A DNA stretch of 50,881 bases from Rhodanobacter sp. (GCA_022730075.1 DZBX01000005.1:1-50881), one strand, 5' to 3'. Positions 41,172 through 50,870 are shown, numbered from the stretch's first letter. A program made the numbers and translations. Notes: a model not told the origin generated them from the letters alone.

Positions 41172-42739
41172 ACCCTCGGCGCGCAGGCTACGCGCAGCGC
41201 CACGCAGCGGCCATCGCTCATGCCGTGCTCGGTGCGGCGTTGCTCGGAGGTTTGCTCTGGCTGGGTGCCCTGTTGTGGCCAGTGACGTTGCCGGGTGTCG
41301 CGCAGCGGCGTCTGCAGTGCGTGTCCTATGCACCCTTCCGGCTGCCGGGCCAGAGCCCGCTGGACCCCGCCGCGCATATCACTCCGGCGCGCATCGACGC
41401 CGACCTGGCGCGCTTGGCGCAACGCTTCGGTTGCGTGCGCACGTATTCCGTGAACCAGGGTCTGCAGCAGGTACCGGCGCTGGCCGCGCGCCATGGCATG
41501 CAGGTGCTGCTGGGCATCTGGATCGGCGCGGACGCGCGCGCCAACGCGCGTGAAATCGCGCTGGGCATCGCCACCGCGCGTGCCGCGCCACCGGGCAGCA
41601 TCCGTGCCATCGTGGTCGGCAACGAGGTGTTGCTGCGTGGCGATCAACCCGCGTCGGTGCTGCGTCACGACCTGCGCGCCGTGCACGCGGCCACCGGGCT
41701 GCCGGTGACTTATGCCGACGTCTGGGATTTCTGGCTGCGCCATCCCGATCTCGCGCCGGCGGTGGACTTCATCAGCGTGCACATGCTGCCGTATTGGGAC
41801 GACACGCCGGTGTCCGCGCACGCCGCGGTGGCGCACGTCGCACAGCTGACCGCGCGTGTGCAGGCGGCATTTCCCGGCAAGCCTGTTTTTATCGGCGAAA
41901 CCGGCTGGCCCAGCGCCGGTCGCGCGCGCCGTGATGCCGTGCCCAGCCTGGTCAACGAGGCGCGCTATCTGCGCGGGTTCGTCACCTGGGCGCAGGCGCA
42001 CGGCCAGCACTACAACCTGATCGAAGCCTACGACCAGCCGTGGAAGCGCGCGCTGGAAGGCACCGTCGGCGGCTGGTGGGGTATCTATGATTCACGGGCC
42101 CAGCCCAAGTTCGCGTGGCGCGGTCCCGTGACCGAGGATCCGCGCGCCGGGTGGGCGCTGTTGCCGCTGCTGCTGGCCGCGGCTGTCGGCGCATGGCGCG
42201 ACGGCCGTAGCGCGCGCATCTGCGGCGCCTTGGCGGGTGCCGGCACCGGGCTGGCGCTGTGGGCGCTCTGGCGCATGGCGCAGGCCGCAGCCTCGAATGT
42301 CGCGCAATGGACTTACTGGGGGGCGCTGGGCGCCGGGTCGCTGCTGGGTGCCTGGCTGCTGCTGGATGCGCTGTGCGCACAACTGCGCGGTGCTCGCATC
42401 GCGCATCCCGGGCGCGTGGCACAGGTGGCCTTCGCCGCGCTGTTTGTCGTGGTGTACCTGGACCTGCTGCTGGTGTTCGCTGGCCGCTATCGCGACTGGC
42501 CGCTGCCGGCGTTCATCCCCATCGCGCTGGGTGTAGCGCTACTGCGCCAGTTGCACGGCGCACCGCTGCTGCATGGCCCACGCGCACGCGCGCTGGCACT
42601 GGCGGCACTGCTGCTGGGCACGGTGGGCGTGCTGCAGGAAGCGCTGCTGAATCCGTATGCATGGTACTGGCTGGCGCTGAATGCACTGCTGGCCTGGACG
42701 GCACTGGGCACTCGCAAGGCCACGCGCATTCAATCCTGA
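41168..42739 (+). CDS. Membrane-anchored GH17-family glycoside hydrolase/glucan transferase
   Basis: 523 residues. One N-terminal membrane helix (about 17-40), then a GH17-like barrel (about 45-330) facing the periplasm: acid/base Glu153 in VVGNEVLLRG and nucleophile Glu244 in FIGETGWPSAG are both present, as is YSVNQGL and DFISVHMLPYW. The last 180 residues are six or so membrane helices. GH17 domains act on beta-1,3-glucans; bacterial membrane forms are linked to beta-glucan branching or cyclisation. No glycosyltransferase partner is adjacent. Coupled by ATGA to the TSUP gene. Confidence 0.85.
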   Translation: MNPRRAGYAQRHAAAIAHAVLGAALLGGLLWLGALLWPVTLPGVAQRRLQCVSYAPFRLPGQSPLDPAAHITPARIDADLARLAQRFGCVRTYSVNQGLQQVPALAARHGMQVLLGIWIGADARANAREIALGIATARAAPPGSIRAIVVGNEVLLRGDQPASVLRHDLRAVHAATGLPVTYADVWDFWLRHPDLAPAVDFISVHMLPYWDDTPVSAHAAVAHVAQLTARVQAAFPGKPVFIGETGWPSAGRARRDAVPSLVNEARYLRGFVTWAQAHGQHYNLIEAYDQPWKRALEGTVGGWWGIYDSRAQPKFAWRGPVTEDPRAGWALLPLLLAAAVGAWRDGRSARICGALAGAGTGLALWALWRMAQAAASNVAQWTYWGALGAGSLLGAWLLLDALCAQLRGARIAHPGRVAQVAFAALFVVVYLDLLLVFAGRYRDWPLPAFIPIALGVALLRQLHGAPLLHGPRARALALAALLLGTVGVLQEALLNPYAWYWLALNALLAWTALGTRKATRIQS

Positions 42740-43140
42740 CGCGCCGCCGGCAACAGCAGCAACGCGCCGATCAGCAACGCCAGTGCGCCGGCCGGAAAGC
42801 TGTACAGCACCAGGCCCGTGGCGCCCAGCGTCAGACACAGCGCCGCCGTCCATGCGCGCCTGCAGAGCAGCGCCAGCAGGGCCGCGGCCAACACCAGTGC
42901 ACCCAGCAGACCGCTGTTGAACGCCTGCACCAGGGCAGCGCGCACACCACATACGGCACCACCCTGCCCGGCCAGGCAGGCCTGCGCCATGGCGTGCGAT
43001 TCAACCAGATCACGGCGCGCCCATACCGCCAGTGTCGCCGCCAGTGTCGCCACCAGCGCGGCAGCCAGACGCGCGCGTCCACCCCCTGGCACCTGCGCCT
43101 GACGCGCCATGACATGACGAATGCGAGTAACAAGCGACAT
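42730..43140 (-). CDS. Small membrane protein of unknown function
   Basis: 136 residues with about four hydrophobic helices (for example AALVATLAATLAVW, LGALVLAAALLALL, AALCLTLGATGLVL, GALALLIGALLLL). Ends in the last 10 nt of the convergent GH17 gene. I do not recognise the family with certainty; similar small proteins occur in xanthomonads. No clear RBS precedes the ATG, so either the start or the call could be wrong, but the hydrophobic pattern supports a real protein. Confidence 0.6.
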   Translation of the reverse strand: MSLVTRIRHVMARQAQVPGGGRARLAAALVATLAATLAVWARRDLVESHAMAQACLAGQGGAVCGVRAALVQAFNSGLLGALVLAAALLALLCRRAWTAALCLTLGATGLVLYSFPAGALALLIGALLLLPAARQD

Positions 43141-43231
43141 GATTTTGTAGCCTAAACGTCAAACATTCGTTAGATTCGGCCTGCCGTATCACATGCAGGT
43201 CACGGCACCATCTCGGACCCTGGAGAAAATC

Positions 43232-46093
43232 ATGTCGCACACCTTACGCCAACGCACACTGGCCGTGGCCATCGCCGCGGCTTTCGCATTGCCGATGCTC
43301 GCGCATGCGCAGGATGCCACGCCGCCCGTCGACAAGAAAAACGTCAAACAGCTGGAAGCGGTCGAGGTGCTGGGCTCGCGCATCCGCGGCGCGGAGCTCG
43401 CCACGCAGACGCCCACCACGGTGATTACCGCACAGCAGCTCGCGCAGACCGGCCTGACCAGCCTCGGCGACATCCTGCAGCAGCTGACCACCTCGGGCTC
43501 GGCGCTGAACACCAAGTTCAACTCGGCCGGCAACTTCGGCTTTCCGCCGGATGGTTCAGGCGTGGGCTCGGGCTCGGCCACGCTGAGCCTGCGCAATCTG
43601 GGCGCCAAGCGCACGCTGATCCTGGTCGACGGGCTGCGCTGGGTGAACGAGTCCTCGGCCTCGGGCGTATCCGCGGCGGTGGACCTCAACACCATCCCGG
43701 TGAGCATCATCGAGCGCATCGAGATCCTGCCCGACGGCGCCTCGGCGTTGTACGGCTCGGATGCCATCGGCGGCGTGGTCAACATCATCACCAAGCGTAG
43801 CCAGGACGGCGCCGCGGTGAGCTATTACGTGGGCGGCTACGATGCGCTCAGCGGCGGCATGACCAGCACCGGCACCGCGTCGCTGGGCGGCAAGTTCAAG
43901 CGCGGCGAGTTCTTCATCGACTTCGAGCACGTCAAGCAGAACGCGATCAGCTCCAGCGCGTGGGCGCAATCCGGCAGCGCCTGCGTGCCGGGCACCGGGC
44001 TGGCCAACTGCTCCTCGGCCACGCCGACCGGACGCTTCATCTTCGTCGATCCGCAAAACGTCACCCAGGACGTGACCCTCAATGGCGCGTTCCCCAACGG
44101 CGCGGTGTATCCCGGCGACTTCCACAACTTCAGCACCGCCGACCGCTTCAACTTCGCGCCCTACAACCTGTTGCTGACACCCAACAAGCGCGACTCGGTG
44201 TTCGCCAGCACGCGCTACCAGCTCACGGATGACATCACCTGGTATATGCGCGGCCTGTACGTGCAGCGCCACTCGACCAACCAGGCCGCGCCCGAGCCGA
44301 TCTTCCTGGGCCCCGGCGCCGGCACCGGCGGTCTGGCCGACACGGTCGGCGTGGACGTGAGCAATCCGTACAACCCGTTCGGCTATTCGCTGGTGCCGCA
44401 AACCGCGACCGGCGGCAATCTGATCCTCATCGGCCGGCGTCCGATCGAGGGCGGGCCGCGCATTTTCAGCCAGACCGTCAACACCTGGGAATTCGCCACC
44501 GGCCTCACCGGCAGCTTCAGCTGGAACGACCATGACTACTACTGGGACGTGAACTTCTCGCACGGCAGCAACAGCGCCACGCAGACCGTGCAGGGCACCT
44601 ACAACATCGCCCACATCCAGCGCGCGCTGGGTCCACTCAGCCAGTGCACGGGCAACTGCGTACCGCTGAACCTGTTCGGCGGCCCCGGCACCATCACCCC
44701 GGCGATGCTGGCCTACATCGGCTATATCGAGCACGACAGCAGCGCCAACGACATCGACCTGTACAGCGCCAACTTGAACGGCGCGCTGTTCACCCTGCCG
44801 GCCGGCGAGGTGAAGTTCGCCACCGGCGTGGAATCGCGGCGTTACTCGGGCTACTACCAGCCGGATGCCGTGGTGGTGGCGGGCGAGTCCAACGGCGTGC
44901 CCTCGCTGCCAACCTCGGGCGCCTACAACGTCAACGAGTATTACCTCGAGGCCAACGCGCCGCTGCTGGCCGACAAGCCCTTTGTCGAGGCGCTGAACAT
45001 CGACCTCGCCTCGCGCTACTCGAACTACTCGACCTTCGGCGGCACCACCAACAGCCAGGCCGGCCTGCGCTGGCAGGTGGACAAGCAGCTCACCTTGCGC
45101 GGCACCTGGGGCCAGGGCTTCCGCGCCCCGGCCATCGGCGAGCTGTACGGTTCGCCGGCGCGTTTCGATGCCACCCTGCAGGATCCCTGCTCGGCGCCGA
45201 TCACCAACGCGCAAACCGCGGCCAACTGCGCGGCGCTGGGTGTTCCAGCCACCTACACGCAGCCCAACCCGCAGATCTCGGTGACCACCGGCGGCAACAA
45301 GTTCCTGCAGCCGGAGAAGGCGCGCACGCTGACCTGGGGCGGCATCTACAGTCCGGACTGGGCGATCGACACCGGCTGGGCGCAGCGTCTGGACATCACC
45401 GCCGACTACTACCGCATCACCGTGCGCAACGCCATCCAGGCACTGGATGCGCAGACACAACTGGATGACTGCGTGGCCAGCGGCAATGCCGCCTCGAGCT
45501 TCTGCCAGGGCATCCAGCGCAACAGCACCGGCAACATCGACGGTTTCAACAACACGCTGCGCAACATCGGCCGCATCGACACCAGCGGCGCCGACCTCAC
45601 TGTCAAGTGGACGTTGCCGCAGTTCTCCTTCGGCCGCCTCACCAACACCTTCGGCACGACCTACATCAATGGCTTCAGCGAGCAGACCTCGCCCGGCGTG
45701 TACGGCCCGCGCAAGCCCGGCGTGGAAGTCAACGACAGCGGCATTCCGCGCTGGCGTGCGGTCAACGACCTGATGTGGAGCCGCGGCACGTGGAGCGCCG
45801 ACTGGCGCATGCGCTACATGAGCGGGCTGACCGAAAACTGTGCAGCTGCCACCGGTTTTCCGATCTGCAACGGCCCCGGCAACACGCATTATCTCGGCGC
45901 CGTCACCTACCACGACGTGCGCGTGAGCTGGCGCGTACCGCTGGCGCTGGATCTGGTCATCAACGCGGGCATCAACAACCTGCTGGCCAAGGATCCGCCG
46001 GTATGCCTGTCGTGCTCGCTCAACGGCTACGACGCCAGCAATTACGACCTGCCCGGCCGCTTCAGCTACGTGCAGGCCACGTTGAAGTTCTGA
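43232..46093 (+). CDS. TonB-dependent outer-membrane receptor
   Basis: 953-residue receptor. Signal peptide to about 26 (cleavage AHA-Q), TonB-box-like [11 protein letters not shown], plug domain with [34 protein letters not shown] and [20 protein letters not shown], then a large barrel ending VQATLKF, with the correct terminal Phe. It belongs to the long family common in xanthomonads, where many members take up oligosaccharides or peptides; the ligand is not evident here. The start MSHTLRQ has GGAG about 10 nt upstream. A possible promoter lies at 43145-43175 (TTGTAG, 19 nt, TTAGAT). It stands alone and has its own terminator. Confidence 0.93.
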   Translation: MSHTLRQRTLAVAIAAAFALPMLAHAQDATPPVDKKNVKQLEAVEVLGSRIRGAELATQTPTTVITAQQLAQTGLTSLGDILQQLTTSGSALNTKFNSAGNFGFPPDGSGVGSGSATLSLRNLGAKRTLILVDGLRWVNESSASGVSAAVDLNTIPVSIIERIEILPDGASALYGSDAIGGVVNIITKRSQDGAAVSYYVGGYDALSGGMTSTGTASLGGKFKRGEFFIDFEHVKQNAISSSAWAQSGSACVPGTGLANCSSATPTGRFIFVDPQNVTQDVTLNGAFPNGAVYPGDFHNFSTADRFNFAPYNLLLTPNKRDSVFASTRYQLTDDITWYMRGLYVQRHSTNQAAPEPIFLGPGAGTGGLADTVGVDVSNPYNPFGYSLVPQTATGGNLILIGRRPIEGGPRIFSQTVNTWEFATGLTGSFSWNDHDYYWDVNFSHGSNSATQTVQGTYNIAHIQRALGPLSQCTGNCVPLNLFGGPGTITPAMLAYIGYIEHDSSANDIDLYSANLNGALFTLPAGEVKFATGVESRRYSGYYQPDAVVVAGESNGVPSLPTSGAYNVNEYYLEANAPLLADKPFVEALNIDLASRYSNYSTFGGTTNSQAGLRWQVDKQLTLRGTWGQGFRAPAIGELYGSPARFDATLQDPCSAPITNAQTAANCAALGVPATYTQPNPQISVTTGGNKFLQPEKARTLTWGGIYSPDWAIDTGWAQRLDITADYYRITVRNAIQALDAQTQLDDCVASGNAASSFCQGIQRNSTGNIDGFNNTLRNIGRIDTSGADLTVKWTLPQFSFGRLTNTFGTTYINGFSEQTSPGVYGPRKPGVEVNDSGIPRWRAVNDLMWSRGTWSADWRMRYMSGLTENCAAATGFPICNGPGNTHYLGAVTYHDVRVSWRVPLALDLVINAGINNLLAKDPPVCLSCSLNGYDASNYDLPGRFSYVQATLKF

Positions 46094-46124
46094 TGCGCCT
46101 GCGCAATCCAGGCTGACCACGCAC

Positions 46125-46154
46125 AGGGCCACCCGCAAGGGTGGCCCTTTGGTT
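46125..46154 (+). terminator. Rho-independent terminator after the TonB-dependent receptor
   Basis: Perfect 10-bp stem AGGGCCACCC / GGGTGGCCCT with GCAA loop (46125-46148), followed by TTGGTT. It begins about 30 nt after the stop codon and just before the end of the convergent gene. Confidence 0.8.
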
Positions 46155-46169
46155 CATGCGCTCGCTCGC

Positions 46170-46823
46170 TCAGCCGCCGTGACGACGCGCGCCATTGTGG
46201 CGGGCGCTGTAGATATGCCGGCTGCGCACGTTATCGCCGCGCTGGATGCGCCGCTGCTCACGGCCGTTGACGAAGCCATTGCGCCCCGCCGCCGCGACCG
46301 CGTGGCTGCTGCGCGCCTGTTGCGCGGAAAGGCGCGAAACCTCGCGGTTGGTCAGCCCGCCGTGATCCACGCCGGCGGCGATGCGACCCTGCTGGTCGAG
46401 ATTGCGCTGCACGTCGCCCTGCATGCGCCGCGAGGACAGGCTGTCGGGATTGCCGGTCCGCGCGTCGTGGCGCTGGCGATAGACGGCGTGGCTCTCGACA
46501 TTCTGCGCGCGCTGGATGCGCGCCGCCTCGGTCGCGGTGACGCCGGCACCGCCGGCACCGTGCGGATTGGTGGCGCGGCTTTGCATGCGGTCGATGCGCG
46601 CCGTGCCCTGCTCCAGGTGCGCGGCCTCGCGCGTGGTCAACTGGCCGCTCTTGAGGCCTTGCTCGATGCGCCGCTGCTGCGCCACGTTGCGATCGGTGAA
46701 ATGATCGACGTGGGTGGCTTCAGGCGCTGGCGCAGGCGCCTGCTGCGCCAATACCAGCGGGGCCGATGCGATGCCGGCGAGCAGCATGGCGCTGCCCAGC
46801 CCGAGTCGGATGATGCCTTGCAT
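46170..46823 (-). CDS. Secreted protein with two internal repeats, function unknown
   Basis: 217 residues: signal peptide (LGLGSAMLLAGIASAPLVLA), Pro/Ala linker, then two related units of about 75 residues. Unit 1 (about 46-120) has QRRIEQGLKSGQLTTREAAHL and later EAARIQRAQNVESHAVYRQRHD; unit 2 (about 138-210) has QGRIAAGVDHGGLTNREVSRL and EQRRIQRGDNVRSRHIYSARHN. The pattern G-x-LT-x-RE ... RIQR-x-(D/Q)N is shared. Basic, rich in His, Arg and Gln; likely periplasmic helical bundles. RBS GGAGGAG precedes the ATG. I recognise such proteins in related genomes but no function. Confidence 0.75.
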   Translation of the reverse strand: MQGIIRLGLGSAMLLAGIASAPLVLAQQAPAPAPEATHVDHFTDRNVAQQRRIEQGLKSGQLTTREAAHLEQGTARIDRMQSRATNPHGAGGAGVTATEAARIQRAQNVESHAVYRQRHDARTGNPDSLSSRRMQGDVQRNLDQQGRIAAGVDHGGLTNREVSRLSAQQARSSHAVAAAGRNGFVNGREQRRIQRGDNVRSRHIYSARHNGARRHGG

Positions 46824-46922
46824 GGAACGCTCCTCCGGCGCGTCGCGGAGTGCGGCGCCTGTCCCTGGAAAACGCGCGCCGCGCGCCGGCGTTGACCGGG
46901 CCCGGGATTCACGGCCACCGGT

Positions 46923-47732
46923 TCAGGCGCGCGGTGGCAGGCGTGGCAGGCGCATCTCGATGGCCAGCGGCAGGTGGTCGGAAAACGCCTGCGGTGGCGT
47001 CCAGCGGCGCAGCACCTCGATGCCATCACTGACCAGGATGTGGTCGATGGCGCGGCGCGGTCGCCAGCTCGGGTAGGTCGGCAGCGCGTCGTCCGGCGGC
47101 TGCAGTTGGGTGCGCGCGAACACGCGCTGCAGTTCGGGGCCAGGCCAGGCGCAGTTCAGATCACCCATCAGCACCGTCGCGCCGCGACCTTGCAGTAGTT
47201 CGGCGATGAAGTCGAGCTGGCGCGCGCGCGCCTTCGGTCCCAGCGACAGATGCGCGACCAGCACCGTCAGCCCGGCAGCCTCCGCGCCATAGCGCGCCAG
47301 CAGCGCACCGCGACCGGGAATGCGCCCGGGCAGCGGATAATCCAGCACCTCGCGCGGCGCCATGCGGCTGAGCAGGCCATTGGCCGAGCGCGCCAGTTGC
47401 GCCACGCGGCGGTTGGGCTGGTCGCTCCAGTACGGCATGCCCGCGGCCTGCGCCAGGTATTGCGTCTGGTTGAGGAAACCCGAGCGCAGGCTGCCGGCAT
47501 CGGCCTCCTGCAGGCCGACCAGATCGAACTGCGCCACCAGATCCGCAAGGCGATCGAGGTTGGCCTGCTTGCCCGGACCGGGCAGCACCTGGGTCAGGCC
47601 GCGCGTGAAGTACTGGCGATAGCGCGCAATGCTGGCACCGGCGAGGATGTTGCAGCTCAGCAGCCTGAGCGTGGCGGGCGCCACCACCGCGCGCGTCGCG
47701 TCCGTGCCGTCAGCTTGCCGCCGCGCGGCCAC
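46923..47732 (-). CDS. Endonuclease/exonuclease/phosphatase (EEP) family protein
   Basis: 269-residue EEP-fold enzyme. Catalytic pattern: LLSCNILAG (Asn), LVGLQEAD (metal Glu), LMGDLNCAWPG (Asp, Asn), RRAIDHILVS (Asp-His) and FSDHLPLAIEM (Asp-His). The superfamily covers nucleases, sphingomyelinases and lipid phosphatases; no specificity can be assigned. GTG 47732 is taken as start, with GAGCG upstream overlapping the preceding stop; GTGs at 47687 and 47684 are alternatives. Co-directional with the DsbA genes. Confidence 0.85.
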   Translation of the reverse strand: MAARRQADGTDATRAVVAPATLRLLSCNILAGASIARYRQYFTRGLTQVLPGPGKQANLDRLADLVAQFDLVGLQEADAGSLRSGFLNQTQYLAQAAGMPYWSDQPNRRVAQLARSANGLLSRMAPREVLDYPLPGRIPGRGALLARYGAEAAGLTVLVAHLSLGPKARARQLDFIAELLQGRGATVLMGDLNCAWPGPELQRVFARTQLQPPDDALPTYPSWRPRRAIDHILVSDGIEVLRRWTPPQAFSDHLPLAIEMRLPRLPPRA

Positions 47733-47742
47733 GGGCAATCGC

Positions 47743-48432
47743 TCAGGGCGCGCGCTTGCCGGCGCGCGCGGCTTGCGCTTGCTGCACCATGAAGCGCGCG
47801 ACATCCACCAGCTGCTGGTAGCTCTGCACCTCGCCGCTGCGCAGCGCGCCATCGACGACAATGGCCGGCGTGCCGTTGACGCCCCAGGCCTGCTCCAGGC
47901 GCATGGCGTGCTGCATTTGCGCGCTGACCGCGGCCGAACGCGCCACTTTCAGGAACTCCGCCGGCTTGATGCCGTAACGCGCATAGAAATCAGCCAATTG
48001 CTCGAGCGAGCGCAGCGGCTGGTGCTTGACCCAGATCGCATCGAATAACGCCTGGTTGCTTTTCTCCTGCACGCCGAACTTCTGCGCCGCGAAGAACGCG
48101 CGCGCGAACGGCTCCCACTCGGGCCAGAACACCGCCGGCAGGCGCACGAACTCGGCATCGGCCGGCAGCGACTTGCGGATCTGCTCGGCATAGGGCTGAA
48201 ACTCGAAACAGTGCGGACAGGCGTAGGAAAACACCTCGATCACCTGGATGCGCCTGGCCGCGGGGTTCAGCGGTCGCGCCGGGGTGATGGTCTTGTAGGC
48301 CACGCCAGGCTGGTACATCACCATCGACGGGCCGCCAAGCTGCGCCAGCGCCGCTTGCGTCACACCGGCCAGCAGCACGCAGGCCGCCAGCAGCAGGCGC
48401 TGGAAGATGGGGCGGGTGCGGACACGCTTCAT
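47743..48432 (-). CDS. dsbA: Thiol:disulfide interchange protein, DsbA family (soluble)
   Basis: Periplasmic oxidase of protein thiols. It is 229 residues: signal peptide to about 30 (AALA-Q), active site CPHC (72-75) in VFSYACPHCFEFQPYAEQI, cis-Pro in GVNGTPAIVVDG. CPHC is the DsbA-type dipeptide. RBS GAGG 9 nt upstream of ATG 48432. It follows a second DsbA-like gene by 10 nt, a tandem arrangement known in Xanthomonas. Confidence 0.92.
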   Translation of the reverse strand: MKRVRTRPIFQRLLLAACVLLAGVTQAALAQLGGPSMVMYQPGVAYKTITPARPLNPAARRIQVIEVFSYACPHCFEFQPYAEQIRKSLPADAEFVRLPAVFWPEWEPFARAFFAAQKFGVQEKSNQALFDAIWVKHQPLRSLEQLADFYARYGIKPAEFLKVARSAAVSAQMQHAMRLEQAWGVNGTPAIVVDGALRSGEVQSYQQLVDVARFMVQQAQAARAGKRAP

Positions 48433-48442
48433 CGCGGCATCC

Positions 48443-49336
48443 TCACTGTTGCAAGTGCATCGCGGCGGCTTCTTTTTGCGCCAGGTAATGCACCAGTTCC
48501 TGGGTTTGCGCCAAGCCGCCGGCCGAAGCCACATCGAGCCGGTAGGTTCCGTTGACCACGATGGTCGGCGTGCTGTCCACGCCGTAGGCCTTGATCAACT
48601 GATCGGCGCGTTTCATTTTTGCGCGGATCGCGAATGAATCCGCGGTGGCCTCGAAGGTGGCGGCATCGGCACCATGCCTGGCATAAAACCTGGCGATGTC
48701 GGCGATGCTGGGCAGATTCTGCTTGACGTGCGGCTGCGAGGTACCCAGACCATCGTAGGTATTGAGCGGGCCGCCGGGCGTCCAGATCGCCTTGAACATG
48801 GCGTCGTGCGTGGCCGGGTTGTCCAGGCCCAGCGCCTGCGCGGTGTAGTAGGCACGCTGGAAAGTCGGCCAATCCTCCGGCGGAATGAACGCGGCCGGCA
48901 GGTACTGCCAGTGCACGTAGGCCGGCATGCTCTTGCGGATGGCATCGGCCATGGGCTGGAACTGGTTGCAGGCCGGGCAGCCCCACGAGAACACCTCGGT
49001 CACCACCACATGATCGGCATGGTCGGTGGGCACCGCGGGTTCGATGCGGAAATAGTTCTTGCCCTCGACCCACTTGCCGGTATCCGCGGGCGCGGGCACC
49101 GGCGTGCCGCCGCTGGCCACTGCGGCAGTCGCGGGCGCGTTGGCTGCCGGCCCGGTGCTGGCGGGCACGGCGGGCGCCACGCTGGCCGCTGCCGCAGGCA
49201 CCGCGCTGGCGGGTGCCGCGGGCGCCGTGCTGGCAGCCGACGCCGTCGACACCGGAGAGCTGGCCGGCGGCTGCGAGGACGAGCAGCCCGCCAGCAACAG
49301 GACCAGCGCTGCGGCCGGGATCAGGGACTTCAACAT
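48443..49336 (-). CDS. DsbA-family lipoprotein with Ala/Pro-rich linker
   Basis: 297 residues. Lipobox LLAGC (Cys18) predicts a lipid anchor; then about 65 residues of Ala/Pro/Ser/Val-rich linker; then a thioredoxin fold with CPAC (120-123) in VFSWGCPACNQFQPMADAI and cis-Pro in GVDSTPTIVVNG. The intervening CP-A-C dipeptide differs from the CPHC of its neighbour, suggesting a different redox potential. It lies between cytochrome c4 and the soluble DsbA. Confidence 0.9.
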   Translation of the reverse strand: MLKSLIPAAALVLLLAGCSSSQPPASSPVSTASAASTAPAAPASAVPAAAASVAPAVPASTGPAANAPATAAVASGGTPVPAPADTGKWVEGKNYFRIEPAVPTDHADHVVVTEVFSWGCPACNQFQPMADAIRKSMPAYVHWQYLPAAFIPPEDWPTFQRAYYTAQALGLDNPATHDAMFKAIWTPGGPLNTYDGLGTSQPHVKQNLPSIADIARFYARHGADAATFEATADSFAIRAKMKRADQLIKAYGVDSTPTIVVNGTYRLDVASAGGLAQTQELVHYLAQKEAAAMHLQQ

Positions 49337-49369
49337 CGGGTAATCCTCGTGATGCGGCGCGAGCGGCGA

Positions 49370-50065
49370 TTACTGCTGGGCCGGGTTCGTGGCGAAGGCG
49401 GCGTTGTTCACCGTCGGCTGCGTGGGCACGATCGGTGTCGCCGTGTGCAAGCCGGCGATGTAACTGGCCACGTCGGCGATCTGCGCGGCGGTCAGGCGCC
49501 TGGCGATGGTTGGCATGATCCCGGCGTGGGTGGTCTTGCCCCAGGTCGTGCCGTCGTGCCACGCGGTCAGCACCGTGCGCAGATAGGTCGCGTGCTGTCC
49601 GGCCAAGTGCGGGTAGACCGCGCCGGGATTGCCGCGCCCGTCCGGACCATGGCAGGCCATGCAGGCCGGCACGTCACTGGCGCGATCGCCGCCGCGATAC
49701 ACCGCCTGGCCGACGGCCACGGCCTTGGGATCCGCCACGCCGGTGATGATCTTCTGCGCCGAGAAATACATGGCGAGATCGGCCATGTCCTGATTGCTCA
49801 GCGGCATGGCCATGCCCAGCATGATCGGGTTCTGGCGCACGCCGGTCTTGAACAGCACCAGTTGGCGGTAGATGTAACTGGCCTGCTGTCCGGCCAGTTT
49901 GGGGTATTGCGGATCGGTCGAGTTGCCATCCATGCCGTGGCAGGCGGCGCAGATCGCCGACTTGGCCTTGCCCGCCGCGACCGTGCCCGCAGGCATGGCG
50001 CCCTCGGCATGCGCACCGGCGGCGATGAGGATCGCGCCCAGAACCATCATGCTGCCCAGCTTCAT
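49370..50065 (-). CDS. Diheme cytochrome c4
   Basis: 231-residue periplasmic electron carrier toward terminal oxidases. Signal peptide (SMMVLGAILIAAGAHA), two heme c sites CAACH (39-43) and CMACH (135-139), and duplicated domain structure with conserved YPKLAGQQASYIYRQL and YPHLAGQHATYLRTVL. RBS GGAGAAGG precedes ATG 50065; the much longer open frame upstream is not used. It is divergent from engB and heads the cluster with the DsbA pair, the standard order in xanthomonads. Confidence 0.94.
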   Translation of the reverse strand: MKLGSMMVLGAILIAAGAHAEGAMPAGTVAAGKAKSAICAACHGMDGNSTDPQYPKLAGQQASYIYRQLVLFKTGVRQNPIMLGMAMPLSNQDMADLAMYFSAQKIITGVADPKAVAVGQAVYRGGDRASDVPACMACHGPDGRGNPGAVYPHLAGQHATYLRTVLTAWHDGTTWGKTTHAGIMPTIARRLTAAQIADVASYIAGLHTATPIVPTQPTVNNAAFATNPAQQ

Positions 50066-50209
50066 GTGCCTTCTCCGCAGAGGCCGATCGGGTGCCGCCG
50101 CCGTCACGCCACGCCGCTTGCCGGCGGCAAGACGGGGCGTCGCGTACCAGCGCTGGATTATCCTTGTGCCCCCGGAGACGGTCAAACGCTCCGCACCCGC
50201 GGTAAACCG

Positions 50210-50830
50210 ATGCCCAGCAATCCCCTGCACGGCGCCAGCTTCGTGCTGTCCACGCCCGACCCGCTGCGCCTGCCCGCCGACAGTGGCGCCGAGATCGCTT
50301 TTGCCGGGCGCTCCAACGCCGGCAAGTCGAGCGCGCTCAACGTACTGGTGGGCGTGCACGGCCTGGCGCGCACCTCACGCACACCCGGCCGCACCCAGCA
50401 TCTGGTGGCATTCGTGTTGCCCGACGGTCGCCGTCTGGTGGATCTGCCCGGTTATGGCTACGCCAAGGTGCCGGAGGCCGTGCGCGCGCAGTGGCGCGAT
50501 GCACTGGAAGGCTACCTGATGCGGCGCCGCAGCCTGCGCGCGCTGGCGCTGGTGATGGACATCCGCCATCCGCTGACTCCGTTCGACGAGCAGATGCTGG
50601 CGTTCTGCGCCGCGCACGACCTGCCCTGCCACGTGCTGCTGACCAAGGCCGACAAGCTCGGCCGCGGCCAGACCGCGCAAACGCTGCTGGCGGTGCAACG
50701 CGAACTGGCGCAACTGCATGGCGTGCTCTCGGCGCAGGCGTTCTCGGCCACGGCGGGTACCGGCGTGGAAGCCGCGCGTGCCGTGCTGACGCGACTGCTG
50801 GGCGGACCGCCGCGCGCGATCACGACTTGA
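50210..50830 (+). CDS. engB: Ribosome biogenesis GTP-binding protein EngB (YihA/YsxC)
   Basis: Essential small GTPase in 50S assembly. It is 206 residues: G1 GRSNAGKSS, G2 region TSRTPGRTQ, G3 DLPGYGYAKV, G4 LTKADKL, G5-like SATAGTGV. The ATG at 50210 gives standard family length. The intergenic region to cytochrome c4 (50066-50209) should hold both promoters, but I cannot place them confidently. Confidence 0.96.
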   Translation: MPSNPLHGASFVLSTPDPLRLPADSGAEIAFAGRSNAGKSSALNVLVGVHGLARTSRTPGRTQHLVAFVLPDGRRLVDLPGYGYAKVPEAVRAQWRDALEGYLMRRRSLRALALVMDIRHPLTPFDEQMLAFCAAHDLPCHVLLTKADKLGRGQTAQTLLAVQRELAQLHGVLSAQAFSATAGTGVEAARAVLTRLLGGPPRAITT

Positions 50831-50833
50831 TCA

Positions 50834-50870
50834 GTTTGCAAAACCGGGCATCCTGCCGCGGTTTGCAAAC
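50834..50870 (+). terminator. Hairpin after engB
   Basis: GTTTGCAAAACCG (50834-50846) and CGGTTTGCAAAC (50859-50870) form an inverted repeat with one bulged A and a 12-nt loop, 3 nt after the engB stop. It has no T-run but its place fits a terminator or 3'-end structure. Its left arm and loop resemble a block at 34572-34597. Confidence 0.5.

Noticed and set aside
43556-46138. 860-codon minus-strand open frame opposite the TonB-dependent receptor
   Set aside because: Antisense to an intact receptor with signal peptide, plug and terminal Phe. The product has no recognisable motif and a Val/Ala/Arg/Gly-heavy composition.
48674-50209. Long upstream extension of the engB frame
   Set aside because: The extension is antisense to cytochrome c4 and DsbA; engB length and motifs fit the ATG at 50210.
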